Positions 25,651-35,093 of a DNA stretch of 64,000 bases are shown here, piece by piece. The stretch spans positions 496,001 to 560,000 of the forward strand of contig NZ_LIPG01000003.1 in assembly GCF_001905505.1 (NCBI RefSeq). The letters run 5' to 3'. The stretch's first letter is position 1; each line of letters opens with the position of its first letter. This DNA is from Streptomyces sp. CB02058. Lineage in GTDB: Bacteria > Actinomycetota > Actinomycetes > Streptomycetales > Streptomycetaceae. The position numbers and the translations under genes were made by a program. A model generated the notes under the pieces. The model did not search any database. It was not told the origin of the DNA and worked only from the letters and a program-made list of their open reading frames with translations.

Positions 25651-26277
25651 ATGGACACGAGCGACCTCACCCCGCTGACCGACCGCGCGCGCGGCCTCGC
25701 CTCGGCGGGCGGCCGGCGCGTCCTCGGCATCGCGGGACCGCCCGGCGCGGGGAAGTCCACCCTGGCCGCCCGGATCGTCGAGGCGCTCGGAGACCGCGCC
25801 GCCCTCGTCCCGATGGACGGCTTCCATCTGGCGGGGGCGGAGCTGGAACGTCTCGGGCGGGCGGACCGCAAGGGCGCCCCCGACACCTTCGACGCCGCCG
25901 GATACGCCGCGCTGCTCCGACGGCTGCGGGACGCGGGGGAGAGCTGCCCGGTGTACGCGCCCGCCTTCGACCGGGCCCTGGAGGAGCCGGTAGCCGGGTC
26001 GGTGCGCGTGGACCGGGACACGCCGCTCGTCGTGACCGAGGGCAACTACCTGCTCCTGGACGAGGGCCCCTGGGCGCAGGTGCGCGGGCTGCTGGACGAG
26101 GTGTGGTTCCTGGACGCCGACCCGGAGATCCGGGTGAGCGGGCTCGTGGAGCGCCATGTGCGCTTCGGGAAGCCCCGGCCGTACGCCGAACGCTGGGTCG
26201 CCGAATCCGACGAGCGCAACGCCCGGCTGGTCGAGCGTCACCGCGACCGTGCCGACCTCGTCGTGCGGCGCCGCTGA
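25651..26277 (+). CDS. Nucleoside/sugar kinase of the phosphoribulokinase-uridine kinase family
   Basis: A 208-residue P-loop kinase. Walker A is GPPGAGKST (about 30-38), followed by the PRK/URK signature VPMDGFHLAGAELERLGRADRKGAPDTFD, then VVTEGNYLLLDEGPWA. This resembles the bacterial FrcK/PanK-like group that phosphorylates nucleosides, pantothenate or sugars; the exact substrate is open. A start 9 nt earlier is possible, but a -10-like hexamer covers it. The gene is divergent from the VOC gene. Confidence 0.85.
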   Translation: MDTSDLTPLTDRARGLASAGGRRVLGIAGPPGAGKSTLAARIVEALGDRAALVPMDGFHLAGAELERLGRADRKGAPDTFDAAGYAALLRRLRDAGESCPVYAPAFDRALEEPVAGSVRVDRDTPLVVTEGNYLLLDEGPWAQVRGLLDEVWFLDADPEIRVSGLVERHVRFGKPRPYAERWVAESDERNARLVERHRDRADLVVRRR

Positions 26278-26368
26278 TCCGTGCCCGGCACGTCCGTGAT
26301 CCCGCTCGCGTCCACGGGGGCCTGCGGGCAGGATGCTGTGTGCCGTGTCGCCCCGCCAGGAGGACCCC

Positions 26369-27499
26369 ATGCCCAGCACCGACCAGCCCGTGCCCTTCAC
26401 CGCCGACGACTACCGGAACCGGATGACCAGGGCCGCCGAGTCGGCGGACGCCGCGGGCCTGGCAGGCGTCCTCGTGGCGCCGGGCCCCGACATGGTCCAC
26501 CTCACCGGCTACAGGCCGACGGCGGACACCGAGCGCCTGACCCTGCTCGTCCTGCGCGCGGGCCACGACCCGGTGCTCGTCGTCCCCGCCCTGGAGGCGG
26601 CCGACGCCGAGCGCGCGGTGGGCGCCCCCGCCCTCACCCTGCGGGACTGGACCGACGCGGCCAACCCGTACACCCTGACCGCCGGACTCCTCGACGCCAA
26701 GGGCCGGTTCGGGATCAGCGACAACGCGTGGGCGCTGCACCTGCTGGCGCTGCACGCGCTGCTGCCCGACACCTCCTACGCCTCGCTCACCGAGGCCCTG
26801 CCGATGCTGCGCGCGGTCAAGGACGCGGCCGAGCTGGAGCGGCTCGCCGCGGCGGGGGCCGCCGCCGACGCGACGTACGAGCAGATCCTGAAGGTCCGCT
26901 TCGCGGGCCGCAGGGAGAGCGACGTGGCCGCCGACCTGGCCGCCCTGCTCGCCCGGCACGGCCACTCCCAGGTCGACTTCACCGTCGTGGGCTCCGGGCC
27001 GAACGGCGCCAACCCGCACCACGAGGCGGGCGACCGCACCATCGAGCGGGGCGACATGGTGGTGCTCGACTTCGGCGGGCTGAAGCACGGCTACGGCTCC
27101 GACACCTCCCGTACGGTCCACGTCGGCGAACCCACCGCCGAGGAGCAGCGGGTCCACGACGTCGTACGGGAGGCGCAGGAGGCGGGCTGCCGCGCCGTGC
27201 GGCCGGGGGCCGCCTGCCAGGACGTCGACCGGGCCGCCCGCGCCGTCATCACCGAATTCGGTTACGGCGAACGGTTCATCCACCGCACCGGCCACGGCAT
27301 CGGCGTCACCACCCATGAACCGCCCTACATGATCGAGGGCGAGGAGCAGCAGCTCGTGCCCGGGATGTGCTTCTCCGTGGAACCGGGCATCTACCTCCCC
27401 GGCCGTTTCGGCGTCCGTATCGAGGACATCGTCACCGTCACGGAGGACGGGGGCAGGCGGCTGAACACCACCGCGCGCGAGCTGGCGATCGTCGAGTAG
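26369..27499 (+). CDS. M24 family Xaa-Pro peptidase
   Basis: A 376-residue metallopeptidase with a creatinase-like N-terminal domain (about 10-140) and the pita-bread catalytic domain. The five metal ligands are visible: Asp in VVLDFGG, Asp in YGSDTSRT, His in RTGHGIGVTTHE, Glu in SVEPGIYLPG and Glu in VRIEDIV. It would cleave dipeptides or N-terminal residues next to proline. The ATG at 26369 is chosen for its perfect AGGAGG. Located 91 nt after the kinase gene. Confidence 0.93.
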   Translation: MPSTDQPVPFTADDYRNRMTRAAESADAAGLAGVLVAPGPDMVHLTGYRPTADTERLTLLVLRAGHDPVLVVPALEAADAERAVGAPALTLRDWTDAANPYTLTAGLLDAKGRFGISDNAWALHLLALHALLPDTSYASLTEALPMLRAVKDAAELERLAAAGAAADATYEQILKVRFAGRRESDVAADLAALLARHGHSQVDFTVVGSGPNGANPHHEAGDRTIERGDMVVLDFGGLKHGYGSDTSRTVHVGEPTAEEQRVHDVVREAQEAGCRAVRPGAACQDVDRAARAVITEFGYGERFIHRTGHGIGVTTHEPPYMIEGEEQQLVPGMCFSVEPGIYLPGRFGVRIEDIVTVTEDGGRRLNTTARELAIVE

Positions 27500-27526
27500 C
27501 CGTCCGGGCGCGCGGACGCGGCGGGG

Positions 27527-28771
27527 TCAGGACGCGGGCAGGGCGGTCAGCTTCCTGTCGTGCAGGGCGAAGACGCGCTTGCCCTCCGCGGCCACGTACC
27601 ACGCGTCCAGCGCGCCCGACTTGTCGTTGTAGGTCCAGCGGCGGGTCCCTGTCCTCGCGTCGAAGGCGTGCACGCCCCCGTGCTCGTCGAGGTCGGTGGC
27701 GCCGAACAGCGTGCCGCCGGACCGCGCGAACTGCCAGGCGGCCGCCGCCTGCTCATCGGCGGGGACCGGCCTGTGCCAGATCTTCCTGCCCGTCGCCGGG
27801 TCCACCGCCCACTGCGCGTGGCTGCTGTCCGACACGTACAGCACACCCTCCAGCACCGCGGGCGGCTGGAAGTTCGTGAACTCCTCCGTGCGCAGCGTCC
27901 ACCTCTCGGCACCGTCTGCCAGTGCGAACGCCCGCAGATCGCGGCCCTGCGAGACGATGACGAGGTCCTCGTGCACGGCGAACCTGTCGTAGTTCGTCTT
28001 TCCGAGCTTCTGGGTCCACACCTGCTTGCCGCTCACGGTGTCACGGACCGTCAGATTCTTCCGGAAGTCGGTGTAGACGAGCGTCTTCCCGCGCACGCTC
28101 GCGCTGATGCCGTTCTCCTCCGTCCCGGTGTCCCGCTGCTCCCGCCACAGGACCTTGCCGCTCGTGCTGTCGATCGCGGCGATCACGTTGGTCTTCGTGC
28201 GGACGCCGTTCTCGATGATCGTCGCGACCATGTACACCGCCGTGTCGTCCACGGCGACGGGCCTGGGGTGGGCGAACCCGTTGCCCAGCCGGCTGCGCCA
28301 GACCTCCTGGCCGGTGGCCGGATCGAGAGCGACGATGTTGCCGTCGTACTGGCCGCTCGCCAGATACAGCCGGCCCTTGCCGACGAGCAGAGGAGCGCCC
28401 GGCACCGTGACGCCCTCCCGCGACCAGCGCTTCTTCCCGGTGGCCGCGTCCCAGCCCACCAGCGGATCGCCGATGGCTATGACGACGCCGTCCACCACCA
28501 CGAGCGAGTCGTCGCCCCCGTAGGTCTGCGCGGTGGTGGTGACCTGCCACAGCGGCGCGGGCGCCTGCCCGTCGGCCGGTGCGGACGAACCAGCGCCGGC
28601 GGCGGGCTTGCTGTCCTCGCTCCGCGTGGCGCCGCCCTCCGGGTCGTCGCAGCCCACGGCTCCGGCACCCAGGAGTGCCAGCCCGGCACCGCTCGCCGCG
28701 GCCCTCAGCAGGCGCCGTCGCGACGTACCGCCCGGCATCACGTTCCGTGCTGGATTCATCAAAGCCCCCAT
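27527..28771 (-). CDS. PQQ-binding-like beta-propeller lipoprotein
   Basis: A 414-residue exported protein with a Tat-like lipoprotein signal: SRRRLLRAAASG, hydrophobic core, then lipobox GAVGC. A disordered Ser/Ala/Pro linker leads to a seven-blade-like propeller built of repeats with WDAATGKKRW, LDPATGQEVWRS, IDSTSGKVLWRE, RDTVSGKQVWTQ and FDARTGTRRW. Such repeats do not always bind PQQ; in Streptomyces these lipoproteins are usually non-enzymatic scaffolds or sensors. Convergent with the peptidase gene, 27 nt apart. Confidence 0.88.
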   Translation of the reverse strand: MGALMNPARNVMPGGTSRRRLLRAAASGAGLALLGAGAVGCDDPEGGATRSEDSKPAAGAGSSAPADGQAPAPLWQVTTTAQTYGGDDSLVVVDGVVIAIGDPLVGWDAATGKKRWSREGVTVPGAPLLVGKGRLYLASGQYDGNIVALDPATGQEVWRSRLGNGFAHPRPVAVDDTAVYMVATIIENGVRTKTNVIAAIDSTSGKVLWREQRDTGTEENGISASVRGKTLVYTDFRKNLTVRDTVSGKQVWTQKLGKTNYDRFAVHEDLVIVSQGRDLRAFALADGAERWTLRTEEFTNFQPPAVLEGVLYVSDSSHAQWAVDPATGRKIWHRPVPADEQAAAAWQFARSGGTLFGATDLDEHGGVHAFDARTGTRRWTYNDKSGALDAWYVAAEGKRVFALHDRKLTALPAS

Positions 28772-28924
28772 GGCTGCGTTCGTCAGGATCTCGTGGCCCG
28801 CGGCGGGCTCCGAGCAGGGTGCAGCCTAGGACGGATCAAGGACGGGTCGCTCCTTTGCACGTTGCACTGGTACACGTCTGTGAAGTGAACGGCACAAGGG
28901 CGGTACAGCGACGGCAAGCAGGGC

Positions 28925-30688
28925 TCAGTCGTCGGCGAGCACCACGCAGGACTCCGGCGGAAGGTGCAGCAGCCCGTCGGCGCCCGGCGCCCGTGCGGGC
29001 TCCCAGGCGGCCAGGACCCGCCCCCCGCCCTTGCGGTGCCGGCCGGCGCCCAGCGGGATGGCCGCGGGCTTCCCGGACAGGTTGACCGCGACACGCAGGT
29101 CGCCCCTGCGGTAGGCGATCCAGCCGGCGTCCTGGTCGTACGCCGTCTTGACGGAAGCGAGGTCCGGATCGGAGAGGTCCGGCAGGCTGCGGCGCAGGGT
29201 GATCAGCTCGCGGTACCAGGACCGCAGCCGGGCGTGCGGCTCGCGCTCGGGCTCGCTCCAGTCGAGGCAGGAGCGGGCCCGGGTCGCCGGGTCCTGCGGA
29301 TCGGGGATGTCCTCCTCCGCCCAGCCGTGCTCCCCGAACTCCCGCCGCCTGCCCTCGCGTACGGCACGGGCGAGCCCGGGGTCGGTGTGGTCGGTGAAGA
29401 ACTGCCACGGGGTGCGGGCGCCCCACTCCTCGCCCATGAACAGCATCGGGGTGAAGGGCCCGGTGAGCACGAGCGCCGCGGCGCACGCCTGGAGCCCGGG
29501 ACTCAGCGAGGCGGCCAGCCGGTCCCCGAGGGCGCGGTTGCCGATCTGGTCGTGCGTCTGGGCGTAGCCGACGAAGCGGTGGGCGGGTGCCCGGGTGACG
29601 TCCACGGGGCGCCCGTGCGTCCGGCCCCGGAAGCTGGAGTACGTGCCGTTGTGGAAGAACGCGCTGGTCACGGTCTTGGCGAGGGCGGCGAGCGGAGCGG
29701 TCGCGAAGTCGGCGTAATAGCCCTGGGACTCGCCGGTGAGCGCGGTGTGCAGGGCGTGGTGGAAGTCGTCGTTCCACTGGGCGTGCAGACCGATGCCCCC
29801 CTCCGTGCGGGGCGTGGTCGTACGCGGATCGCAGAGGTCGGACTCCGCGATCAGCCCGAGCGGTCTGCCGAGCTCCGAGGCGAGCGCGTCGACGGCGGTG
29901 GAGAGCTCCTCCAGGAACGTCAGCGCCCGGCCGTCGGCCAGCGCGTGCACGGCGTCCAGGCGCAGGCCGTCCAGGCGGTAGTCCCGCAGCCAGGCCAGCG
30001 CACTGCCCAGCAGATACGCCCGCACCTCGTCCGAACCGGGTGCGTCGAGGTTGACGGCCGAGCCCCAGGGGGTGTGGTGGGTGTCCGTGAAGTACGGGCC
30101 GAAGGCGGGCAGATAGTTGCCCGAGGGGCCCAGGTGGTTGTGGACCACGTCCAGGACGACCGCCAGGCCCAGCCCGTGCGCCGTGTCGACAAAGCGCTTC
30201 AGTCCGTCCGGGCCTCCGTACGGCTCGTGCACCGCCCAGAGAGACACCCCTTCGTACCCCCATCCGTGGGTTCCCGGGAACGGGCAGACGGGCATCAGCT
30301 CCACATGGGTGATGCCGAGGTCCACGAGGCCGCCGAGCCGCTCGGCCGCGGCGTCGAAGGTCCCCGCGTCCGTGAACGTGCCGATGTGAAGCTCGTAGAG
30401 GACCGCGCCCGGCAGCCCGAGCCCCGCCCAGGAGGCGGTGTCCCAGGTGTACGCCGGATGGTCGACGACCGCGCTCGTGCCGTCCGGCCCGTCCGGCTGC
30501 CGGCGGGAGCGCGGATCGGGCAGGACGGGTCCGCCGTCGAGCGAGAAGCCGTAGCGGTCGCCGTCCGCCGCCTCCGCCTCCGCCGTCCACCAGCCCGCCC
30601 GCGAAGGGTCGCGGTCCATCGGTCTGTGCCCGCCCCCCGTGCACAGCGCGACAGAACCGGCGGCCGGGGCCCACACCTCGAACTGCAT
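28925..30688 (-). CDS. treZ: Malto-oligosyltrehalose trehalohydrolase
   Basis: A 587-residue GH13 enzyme releasing trehalose from maltooligosyl-trehalose. It has the N-terminal E-set domain (about 1-85), then the barrel with region I DVVHNHLG, region II GLRLDAVHAL (nucleophile Asp), region III LIAESDL (acid Glu) and region IV TSHDQIG-like THDQIGN. VNLDAPGSDEVRAY between them is typical of TreZ. It partners treY further along the same strand, but they are separated by about 7 kb with other genes between. Confidence 0.95.
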   Translation of the reverse strand: MQFEVWAPAAGSVALCTGGGHRPMDRDPSRAGWWTAEAEAADGDRYGFSLDGGPVLPDPRSRRQPDGPDGTSAVVDHPAYTWDTASWAGLGLPGAVLYELHIGTFTDAGTFDAAAERLGGLVDLGITHVELMPVCPFPGTHGWGYEGVSLWAVHEPYGGPDGLKRFVDTAHGLGLAVVLDVVHNHLGPSGNYLPAFGPYFTDTHHTPWGSAVNLDAPGSDEVRAYLLGSALAWLRDYRLDGLRLDAVHALADGRALTFLEELSTAVDALASELGRPLGLIAESDLCDPRTTTPRTEGGIGLHAQWNDDFHHALHTALTGESQGYYADFATAPLAALAKTVTSAFFHNGTYSSFRGRTHGRPVDVTRAPAHRFVGYAQTHDQIGNRALGDRLAASLSPGLQACAAALVLTGPFTPMLFMGEEWGARTPWQFFTDHTDPGLARAVREGRRREFGEHGWAEEDIPDPQDPATRARSCLDWSEPEREPHARLRSWYRELITLRRSLPDLSDPDLASVKTAYDQDAGWIAYRRGDLRVAVNLSGKPAAIPLGAGRHRKGGGRVLAAWEPARAPGADGLLHLPPESCVVLADD

Positions 30689-30894
30689 TCACCACTCCTC
30701 GTCCATGGCCCGGAAGCCTCACCCGGAGGCCCCCATGATCGGCGGAAGTCGCACACACGGCCCCGGGACACTGGAGCGAGTCCGTAACTGGCGATTAGGG
30801 TCTGGTCCTGATCATTGCCCTGCTGGGTTCTGCTCATACGTAGTGCACCCGGGCAGTACCACCGAGGTTCCTTCCACGGCTGCTGGAGGCCGAG

Positions 30895-32265
30895 ATGACC
30901 GTGCCGACGTTCCCACCCGGTTTCCTGTGGGGAGCCTCCGCCTCCGCCTTCCAGACGGAAGGGGCCTTCGACGCCGACGGCAAAGGGCTCTCCGGCTGGG
31001 ACGCCTTCGCCGCACAGCCCGGCCGGATCAAGGACGGCACCGACACCACCCGGGGCACCGGCTTCCACGAGCACTACCGCGAGGACGTCGCCCTGCTCGC
31101 CGGACTCGGAGCCGACGCCTTCCGCTTCTCCATCAGCTGGCCCCGCGTCGTCCCCGGCGGCAGCGGTTCGCTCAACCCGGCGGGGCTGGACTTCTACGAC
31201 CGCCTCGTCGACGAGCTCTGCGCCCACGGCATCACCCCCGCCCCGACGCTCTACCACTGGGACACCCCGCTCCCGCTCGACGAGGCGGGCGGCTGGCTCA
31301 ACCGGGACACCGCCTACCGCTTCGCGGAGTACGCCGGCATCGTCGCCGAACGCCTCGCCGACCGGGTGCCCATGTGGATCACCATCAACGAACCGGCCGA
31401 GGTGACGATGCTCGGCTACGCCCTCGGCGAGCACGCCCCCGGCCGCACTCTCCTCTTCGACGCCCTGCCCGCCGCCCACCACCAGCTGCTCGCCCACGGA
31501 CTGGCCGTACGGGCGCTGCGCGCGGCGGGCGCGGGGAACATAGGCATCGCGCTCTCCCACAGCCCCGTCTGGACGGCGGGGGACTCCGACGAGGACCGCG
31601 CCGGCGCCGAGCTCTACGACACCCTGACCAACTGGCTCTTCGCCGACCCGGTCCTCACCGGCCGCTACCCCGACGAGGGCTTCGCCGCCCTGATGCCGGG
31701 CCCGGTCGAGGACGACCTCAAGACCATCTCCACGCCCCTCGACTGGTACGGCGTCAACTACTACAACCCGACGCTCGTCGGGGCGCCCAGGCCCGAAGCC
31801 CTCGACTCCTTCTCCGGCTACGCGATGCCCGCCGGACTCCCCTTCGGCATACGGGAGATCGAGGGGTACGACACCACCGACTTCGGCTGGCCCGTCGTGC
31901 CCGAAGGGCTCGGCGAGACGCTCGGCCAGCTCCGGGACCGCTTCGGCGACCGGCTGCCGCCCGTCTACATCACGGAGAACGGCTGCGCGGTCGACGAGCC
32001 CGTCGCCGACGGCCGGCGCATCGCCTTCCTCGAAGGGCATCTGGAGGCGCTGCGCAAGGCCATCGACGCGGGCGTCGACGTACGCGGCTACTTCACCTGG
32101 TCACTGACCGACAACGTCGAATGGACCGAGGGCGCGAGCAAGCGCTTCGGCCTCGTCCACATCGACTACGAGACGCTGCGCCGCACCCCCAAGGAGTCCT
32201 ACGGCTGGTACCGCGACGTCATCAGGGCGCAGCGCGTCACACCAGGTGAACGCGCTCCTGGATGA
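30895..32265 (+). CDS. GH1 family beta-glucosidase
   Basis: A 456-residue cytosolic retaining beta-glucosidase. The acid/base Glu is in WITINEPAEV and the nucleophile in PVYITENGCAVDE; FPPGFLWGASASAFQTEGA opens the barrel and YFTWSLTDNVEWTEGASKRFGL closes it. It would hydrolyse cellobiose or other beta-glucosides after uptake. No ABC importer or LacI regulator is adjacent; the sugar importer at 47-50 kb is not close. Its last 29 nt overlap the convergent GNAT gene. Confidence 0.94.
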   Translation: MTVPTFPPGFLWGASASAFQTEGAFDADGKGLSGWDAFAAQPGRIKDGTDTTRGTGFHEHYREDVALLAGLGADAFRFSISWPRVVPGGSGSLNPAGLDFYDRLVDELCAHGITPAPTLYHWDTPLPLDEAGGWLNRDTAYRFAEYAGIVAERLADRVPMWITINEPAEVTMLGYALGEHAPGRTLLFDALPAAHHQLLAHGLAVRALRAAGAGNIGIALSHSPVWTAGDSDEDRAGAELYDTLTNWLFADPVLTGRYPDEGFAALMPGPVEDDLKTISTPLDWYGVNYYNPTLVGAPRPEALDSFSGYAMPAGLPFGIREIEGYDTTDFGWPVVPEGLGETLGQLRDRFGDRLPPVYITENGCAVDEPVADGRRIAFLEGHLEALRKAIDAGVDVRGYFTWSLTDNVEWTEGASKRFGLVHIDYETLRRTPKESYGWYRDVIRAQRVTPGERAPG

Positions 32266-33148
32266 TGCGGTGGCCCGCCCGGGCGAACGCGGCGGCCATC
32301 GGCACGTTGCCCCGGTCCGTCGAGCCCGCGACGGACGTGGCGCCCTCGGCGGCCAGGAAACGGGTGCACTCCACCAGCAGGTCGTAGCCGTAACCGTGGC
32401 CGCGCGCCTCGGGGACGACCCCGATGAAGCCGATGCACGGGCCGCCCGGGTTGCGCGCGGGTATGTGGATGCCCGCGAGCGCACCGTCCGGGGTGTGGGC
32501 GAGCTGCCACCAGGAGCGCGGCGAGGGGCACCAGTTGAAGAAGTCCAGCTCCTCCTGGGCGGCCTGCTCCAGACCGCCCGGACCCTCGATGGTGCGCAGG
32601 GCGTGGGCGTCCAGCGTGACGGAGTGGACCCGGCGCAGCACGTCCAGGATCACCGCGTCGTCGGGCTCCTCGCGGAACTCCAGCCTGCCGGGCGGCTCGG
32701 GCAGTCCGTCCGCGGGAGTCCACTCGTAGCGGTAACGCTCGACCAGGGGCTTCATCCCGGCCGCCTCGGCCGCCGCGATCCGCGCCGAGGCGGCGGTCCG
32801 AACCTCAGGGGTCTCCCGCCAGCGCGCCGGCACGATCAGTTCGTACTCCACGGACCAGGGGGCGCGGCGCAGCAGCTCGGCCGCGGTGTCCTCCTCGCCC
32901 TCGGCGAAGTCGAAGTAGTTGAGCAGGACGGGCTCGGTGTCCTCCGGCCCGCCCCACCAGGCGGCCCTGGCGACGACGACGCCGTCGCGCAGGGCGACCC
33001 AGGTCCAGTCGGGGCGGTACTCACCGCCGTCGTCCACGGTGGCCCAGCGGTGGCCGAACGCGGCACGGCCGACGAGGAAGGGGCCCGGCAGGGCGTGGAA
33101 GAGGTGGGCGTCGCCCGGGGTGAGCGAATGGATGACCGTGGCGGTCAT
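32237..33148 (-). CDS. GNAT family N-acetyltransferase (tandem paralogue 1)
   Basis: A 303-residue protein ending in a GNAT fold: IGFIGVVPEARGHGYGYDLLVECTRFLAAEG with an R/Q-x-x-G-x-A-like acetyl-CoA loop (EARGHGYG). The N-terminal half is a degenerate GNAT-like domain (DWTWVALRDGVVVARAAWWGGP), so the protein is probably a double-GNAT. It aligns over most of its length with the next gene (VALR-D/G-VV-AR--WW, FDF, RYEW, IPARN, ATDLGNVPMA). The substrate is unknown. The C-terminus overlaps the GH1 gene tail to tail. Confidence 0.88.
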   Translation of the reverse strand: MTATVIHSLTPGDAHLFHALPGPFLVGRAAFGHRWATVDDGGEYRPDWTWVALRDGVVVARAAWWGGPEDTEPVLLNYFDFAEGEEDTAAELLRRAPWSVEYELIVPARWRETPEVRTAASARIAAAEAAGMKPLVERYRYEWTPADGLPEPPGRLEFREEPDDAVILDVLRRVHSVTLDAHALRTIEGPGGLEQAAQEELDFFNWCPSPRSWWQLAHTPDGALAGIHIPARNPGGPCIGFIGVVPEARGHGYGYDLLVECTRFLAAEGATSVAGSTDRGNVPMAAAFARAGHRIIQERVHLV

Positions 33149-33279
33149 GGGTGTCCTCCAGGACTCGGTGACAGGGCGCGCGCTCCCGGTCGGACCGAGT
33201 CCGACACCACCCCGGGGACGGGGCGGGAGCGCGGGAACGACGGGGTACGCACGTGTTCTCGCCTCCTTCCGCGCCGGGG

Positions 33280-33316
33280 CCGGTTCTCTCCGGGAGAGTA
33301 CGGACCCCGGAACCGG
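33280..33316. terminator. Possible hairpin downstream of GNAT paralogue 2
   Basis: CCGGTTC and GAACCGG (7 bp) enclose a smaller CTCTC/GAGAG hairpin, 14 nt beyond the stop of the upstream minus-strand GNAT gene. Weak compared with the other hairpins in the window. Confidence 0.4.
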
Positions 33317-33329
33317 AGGTCCGGCGGTT

Positions 33330-34289
33330 CTACGACTTGTCCCACACCATGTCGAAGGCCCGCTCGAAGTTCACGTAACCGAGGCGCGCGAACGCCCCGG
33401 CCATCGGGACGTTGCCGAGGTCCGTCGCGGCCCGGATGTGGTCCATGCCCTCGGCGGCGAGCACCCGGGTGCCCTCGGCGAGGATGTCGTCGATGTAGCC
33501 GTTGCCGCGGTGCGCGGGCAGCACCCCGATGTACGCGATCATCGGGTGGTAGTTGTTGCGGGCCGGGATGACGAAGCCGACCGGTTCGCCGTCGGGGAGC
33601 TCCGCGACGCGCCACCACTCCTGAGGCGTCCTCAGGTGCGCGAACTCCTCGTCGTAGTGCTTCTCCGCCGCCGCGCGCGTGTCGAGCCCCGACGCGAGGT
33701 CGGCCCGGCCGTGCGCGTCCAGGGTGCCCTCCATCACCGGGGTCATCAGCGCCACGAGGTCCTCGCGGTCCCTGACCTTCCGGAACACCAGCCGGCCGTT
33801 GTCCTCGGGCACCGGAGTGCCCGCCTTCCACTCCAGGCGGAGCCGCTCGACGAGCATCCGGGCGCCGCTCGCCTCCATGACCCGTATCCGGGCCTCGACG
33901 GCGTCACGCACGGCCGGGTCCTCGCGCCAGTCCGGCGGGACGAACCGGCCGTACTCGGGGCGTGCGGCCCCGGACGGGAGGACCGCGGCCGTCGCCGTCT
34001 CCAGCAGGCGCAGACCGGCCTCACCGCGCTCCGGCTCCGGGAGGGTGTCGTCCAGATCGAAGAAGTCCAGGAACTGGGGGCCGGTGCCGGGCTGCCCCGT
34101 CCACCAGGACAGGCGGCCCACGACCCGGTCGCCGCGCAGCGCCACCCACATCCACTCGGGGATGCGCCGGCCGGTGTCAAGGTCGTCGGCGAGCTCATGG
34201 TCAAGGACATAGGAAAGACCGCAGAAGAGACCGAGCTCGTCCGCTCCGGTGAGCGGACGGACGGTCAGTTCCGATGGTGCAGGGGTCAC
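33330..34289 (-). CDS. GNAT family N-acetyltransferase (tandem paralogue 2)
   Basis: A 319-residue paralogue of the neighbouring GNAT protein, sharing the same two-domain plan. The acetyl-CoA loop is in IAYIGVLPAHRGNGYIDDILAEGTRVLAAEG, followed by HIRAATDLGNVPMAGAFARLGY. The N-terminal part has WMWVALRGDRVVGRLSWWTGQPG. I chose the GTG start preceded by GAGGAG; a further upstream ATG is in frame but has no ribosome site. The 181 nt between the two genes carry a hairpin and no gene. Substrate unknown. Confidence 0.88.
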   Translation of the reverse strand: MTPAPSELTVRPLTGADELGLFCGLSYVLDHELADDLDTGRRIPEWMWVALRGDRVVGRLSWWTGQPGTGPQFLDFFDLDDTLPEPERGEAGLRLLETATAAVLPSGAARPEYGRFVPPDWREDPAVRDAVEARIRVMEASGARMLVERLRLEWKAGTPVPEDNGRLVFRKVRDREDLVALMTPVMEGTLDAHGRADLASGLDTRAAAEKHYDEEFAHLRTPQEWWRVAELPDGEPVGFVIPARNNYHPMIAYIGVLPAHRGNGYIDDILAEGTRVLAAEGMDHIRAATDLGNVPMAGAFARLGYVNFERAFDMVWDKS

Positions 34290-34440
34290 AGAGTCTCCTC
34301 GTTCGTGTGCCGCGGCCGGTGGGCGGCGGCGTGCGACCATAGCAACCGTCCGACGGTCGGCGTACGGCATTTATCCGTTGCCGCGCAGGTCAGGACGGCA
34401 GGAATCGGGCATCGTCTGGACACCTCGGGCATCTCGGCCC

Positions 34441-34446
34441 GACAAT
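34441..34446 (+). promoter_or_regulatory. GACAAT -10-like element of the FHA gene
   Basis: GACAAT ends 7 nt before the GTG at 34454, with no Shine-Dalgarno between. Same arrangement as at 24225 and 25638. Confidence 0.45.
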
Positions 34447-34453
34447 CGGTTCT

Positions 34454-35020
34454 GTGACGTCCCCCTTCGAGCACCACACGTATCCCGCGCGGCTCTCGGA
34501 CGCCGAGCGCGACCGTGTTCTCGGTGTGCTCAGAGACGGCGCGGCGCAGGGGAAGCTCTCCCACGACACCTTTCTGCGACGCATGGAACTCGCCCTCACC
34601 GCACGCCGGTCCGACGAGCTGAAGGCCCTCACCAGCGATCTGGACGCCGGCGGACGCTGGTCACGCGGGCTGTTCCGCGCGGTCGGCGGGGTCTCCGCCT
34701 TTCCGGCCCGGGTGCGCAGGGCCTGGCAGTCCGAGCGGCTGCCCCGGCTCCTGCTGCCGCTGCCCGGCCCGCACGCGCTGCGCATCGGCCGCGACCCCGG
34801 CAACGGCCTCCGGCTCAGCCACGAGACGGTTTCGCGGATGCACGCCGAACTGACCGCCTACGGCAGCCGGTGGATCCTCAGCGACCTCGGCTCGACGAAC
34901 GGCACCTGCGTCAACGGCCAGCGGGTCGTCGGCTCGGTCGTGGTGCGCGAGGGCGACCAGGTGAGCTTCGGCCGGATGACCTTCCGGCTGACCGCGTCCC
35001 TGCCCGTCCCGCCGGCCTGA
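34454..35020 (+). CDS. DUF1707 and FHA domain protein
   Basis: A 188-residue protein with an N-terminal DUF1707 module (about 10-62, RLSDAERDRVLGVLRDGAAQGKLSHDTFLRRMELALTAR, the SHOCT-like Streptomyces signature) and a C-terminal FHA domain (about 95-175). The FHA phosphothreonine-binding residues are visible: LRIGRDPGNGLRLSHETVSRMHAEL and LSDLGSTNGTCVNG. It would bind phosphothreonine targets of Ser/Thr kinases; no kinase gene is adjacent. The start is a GTG with a -10-like hexamer instead of a Shine-Dalgarno. Confidence 0.92.
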   Translation: MTSPFEHHTYPARLSDAERDRVLGVLRDGAAQGKLSHDTFLRRMELALTARRSDELKALTSDLDAGGRWSRGLFRAVGGVSAFPARVRRAWQSERLPRLLLPLPGPHALRIGRDPGNGLRLSHETVSRMHAELTAYGSRWILSDLGSTNGTCVNGQRVVGSVVVREGDQVSFGRMTFRLTASLPVPPA

Positions 35021-35044
35021 CCGCCGCGCCCGCCTCCCGCCGGA

Positions 35045-35089
35045 ACGCGTGCGGGGCCCGGTCCGCCGCGGACCGGGCCCCGCACGCGT
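35045..35089. terminator. Perfect 21-bp bidirectional terminator
   Basis: A perfect 21-bp stem (35045-35065 paired with 35069-35089, core GCGGGGCCCGGTCCG) around a CCG loop, between the convergent FHA and GH30 genes. It ends 5 nt before the GH30 stop codon on the minus strand. Confidence 0.9.
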
Positions 35090-35093
35090 CAGG

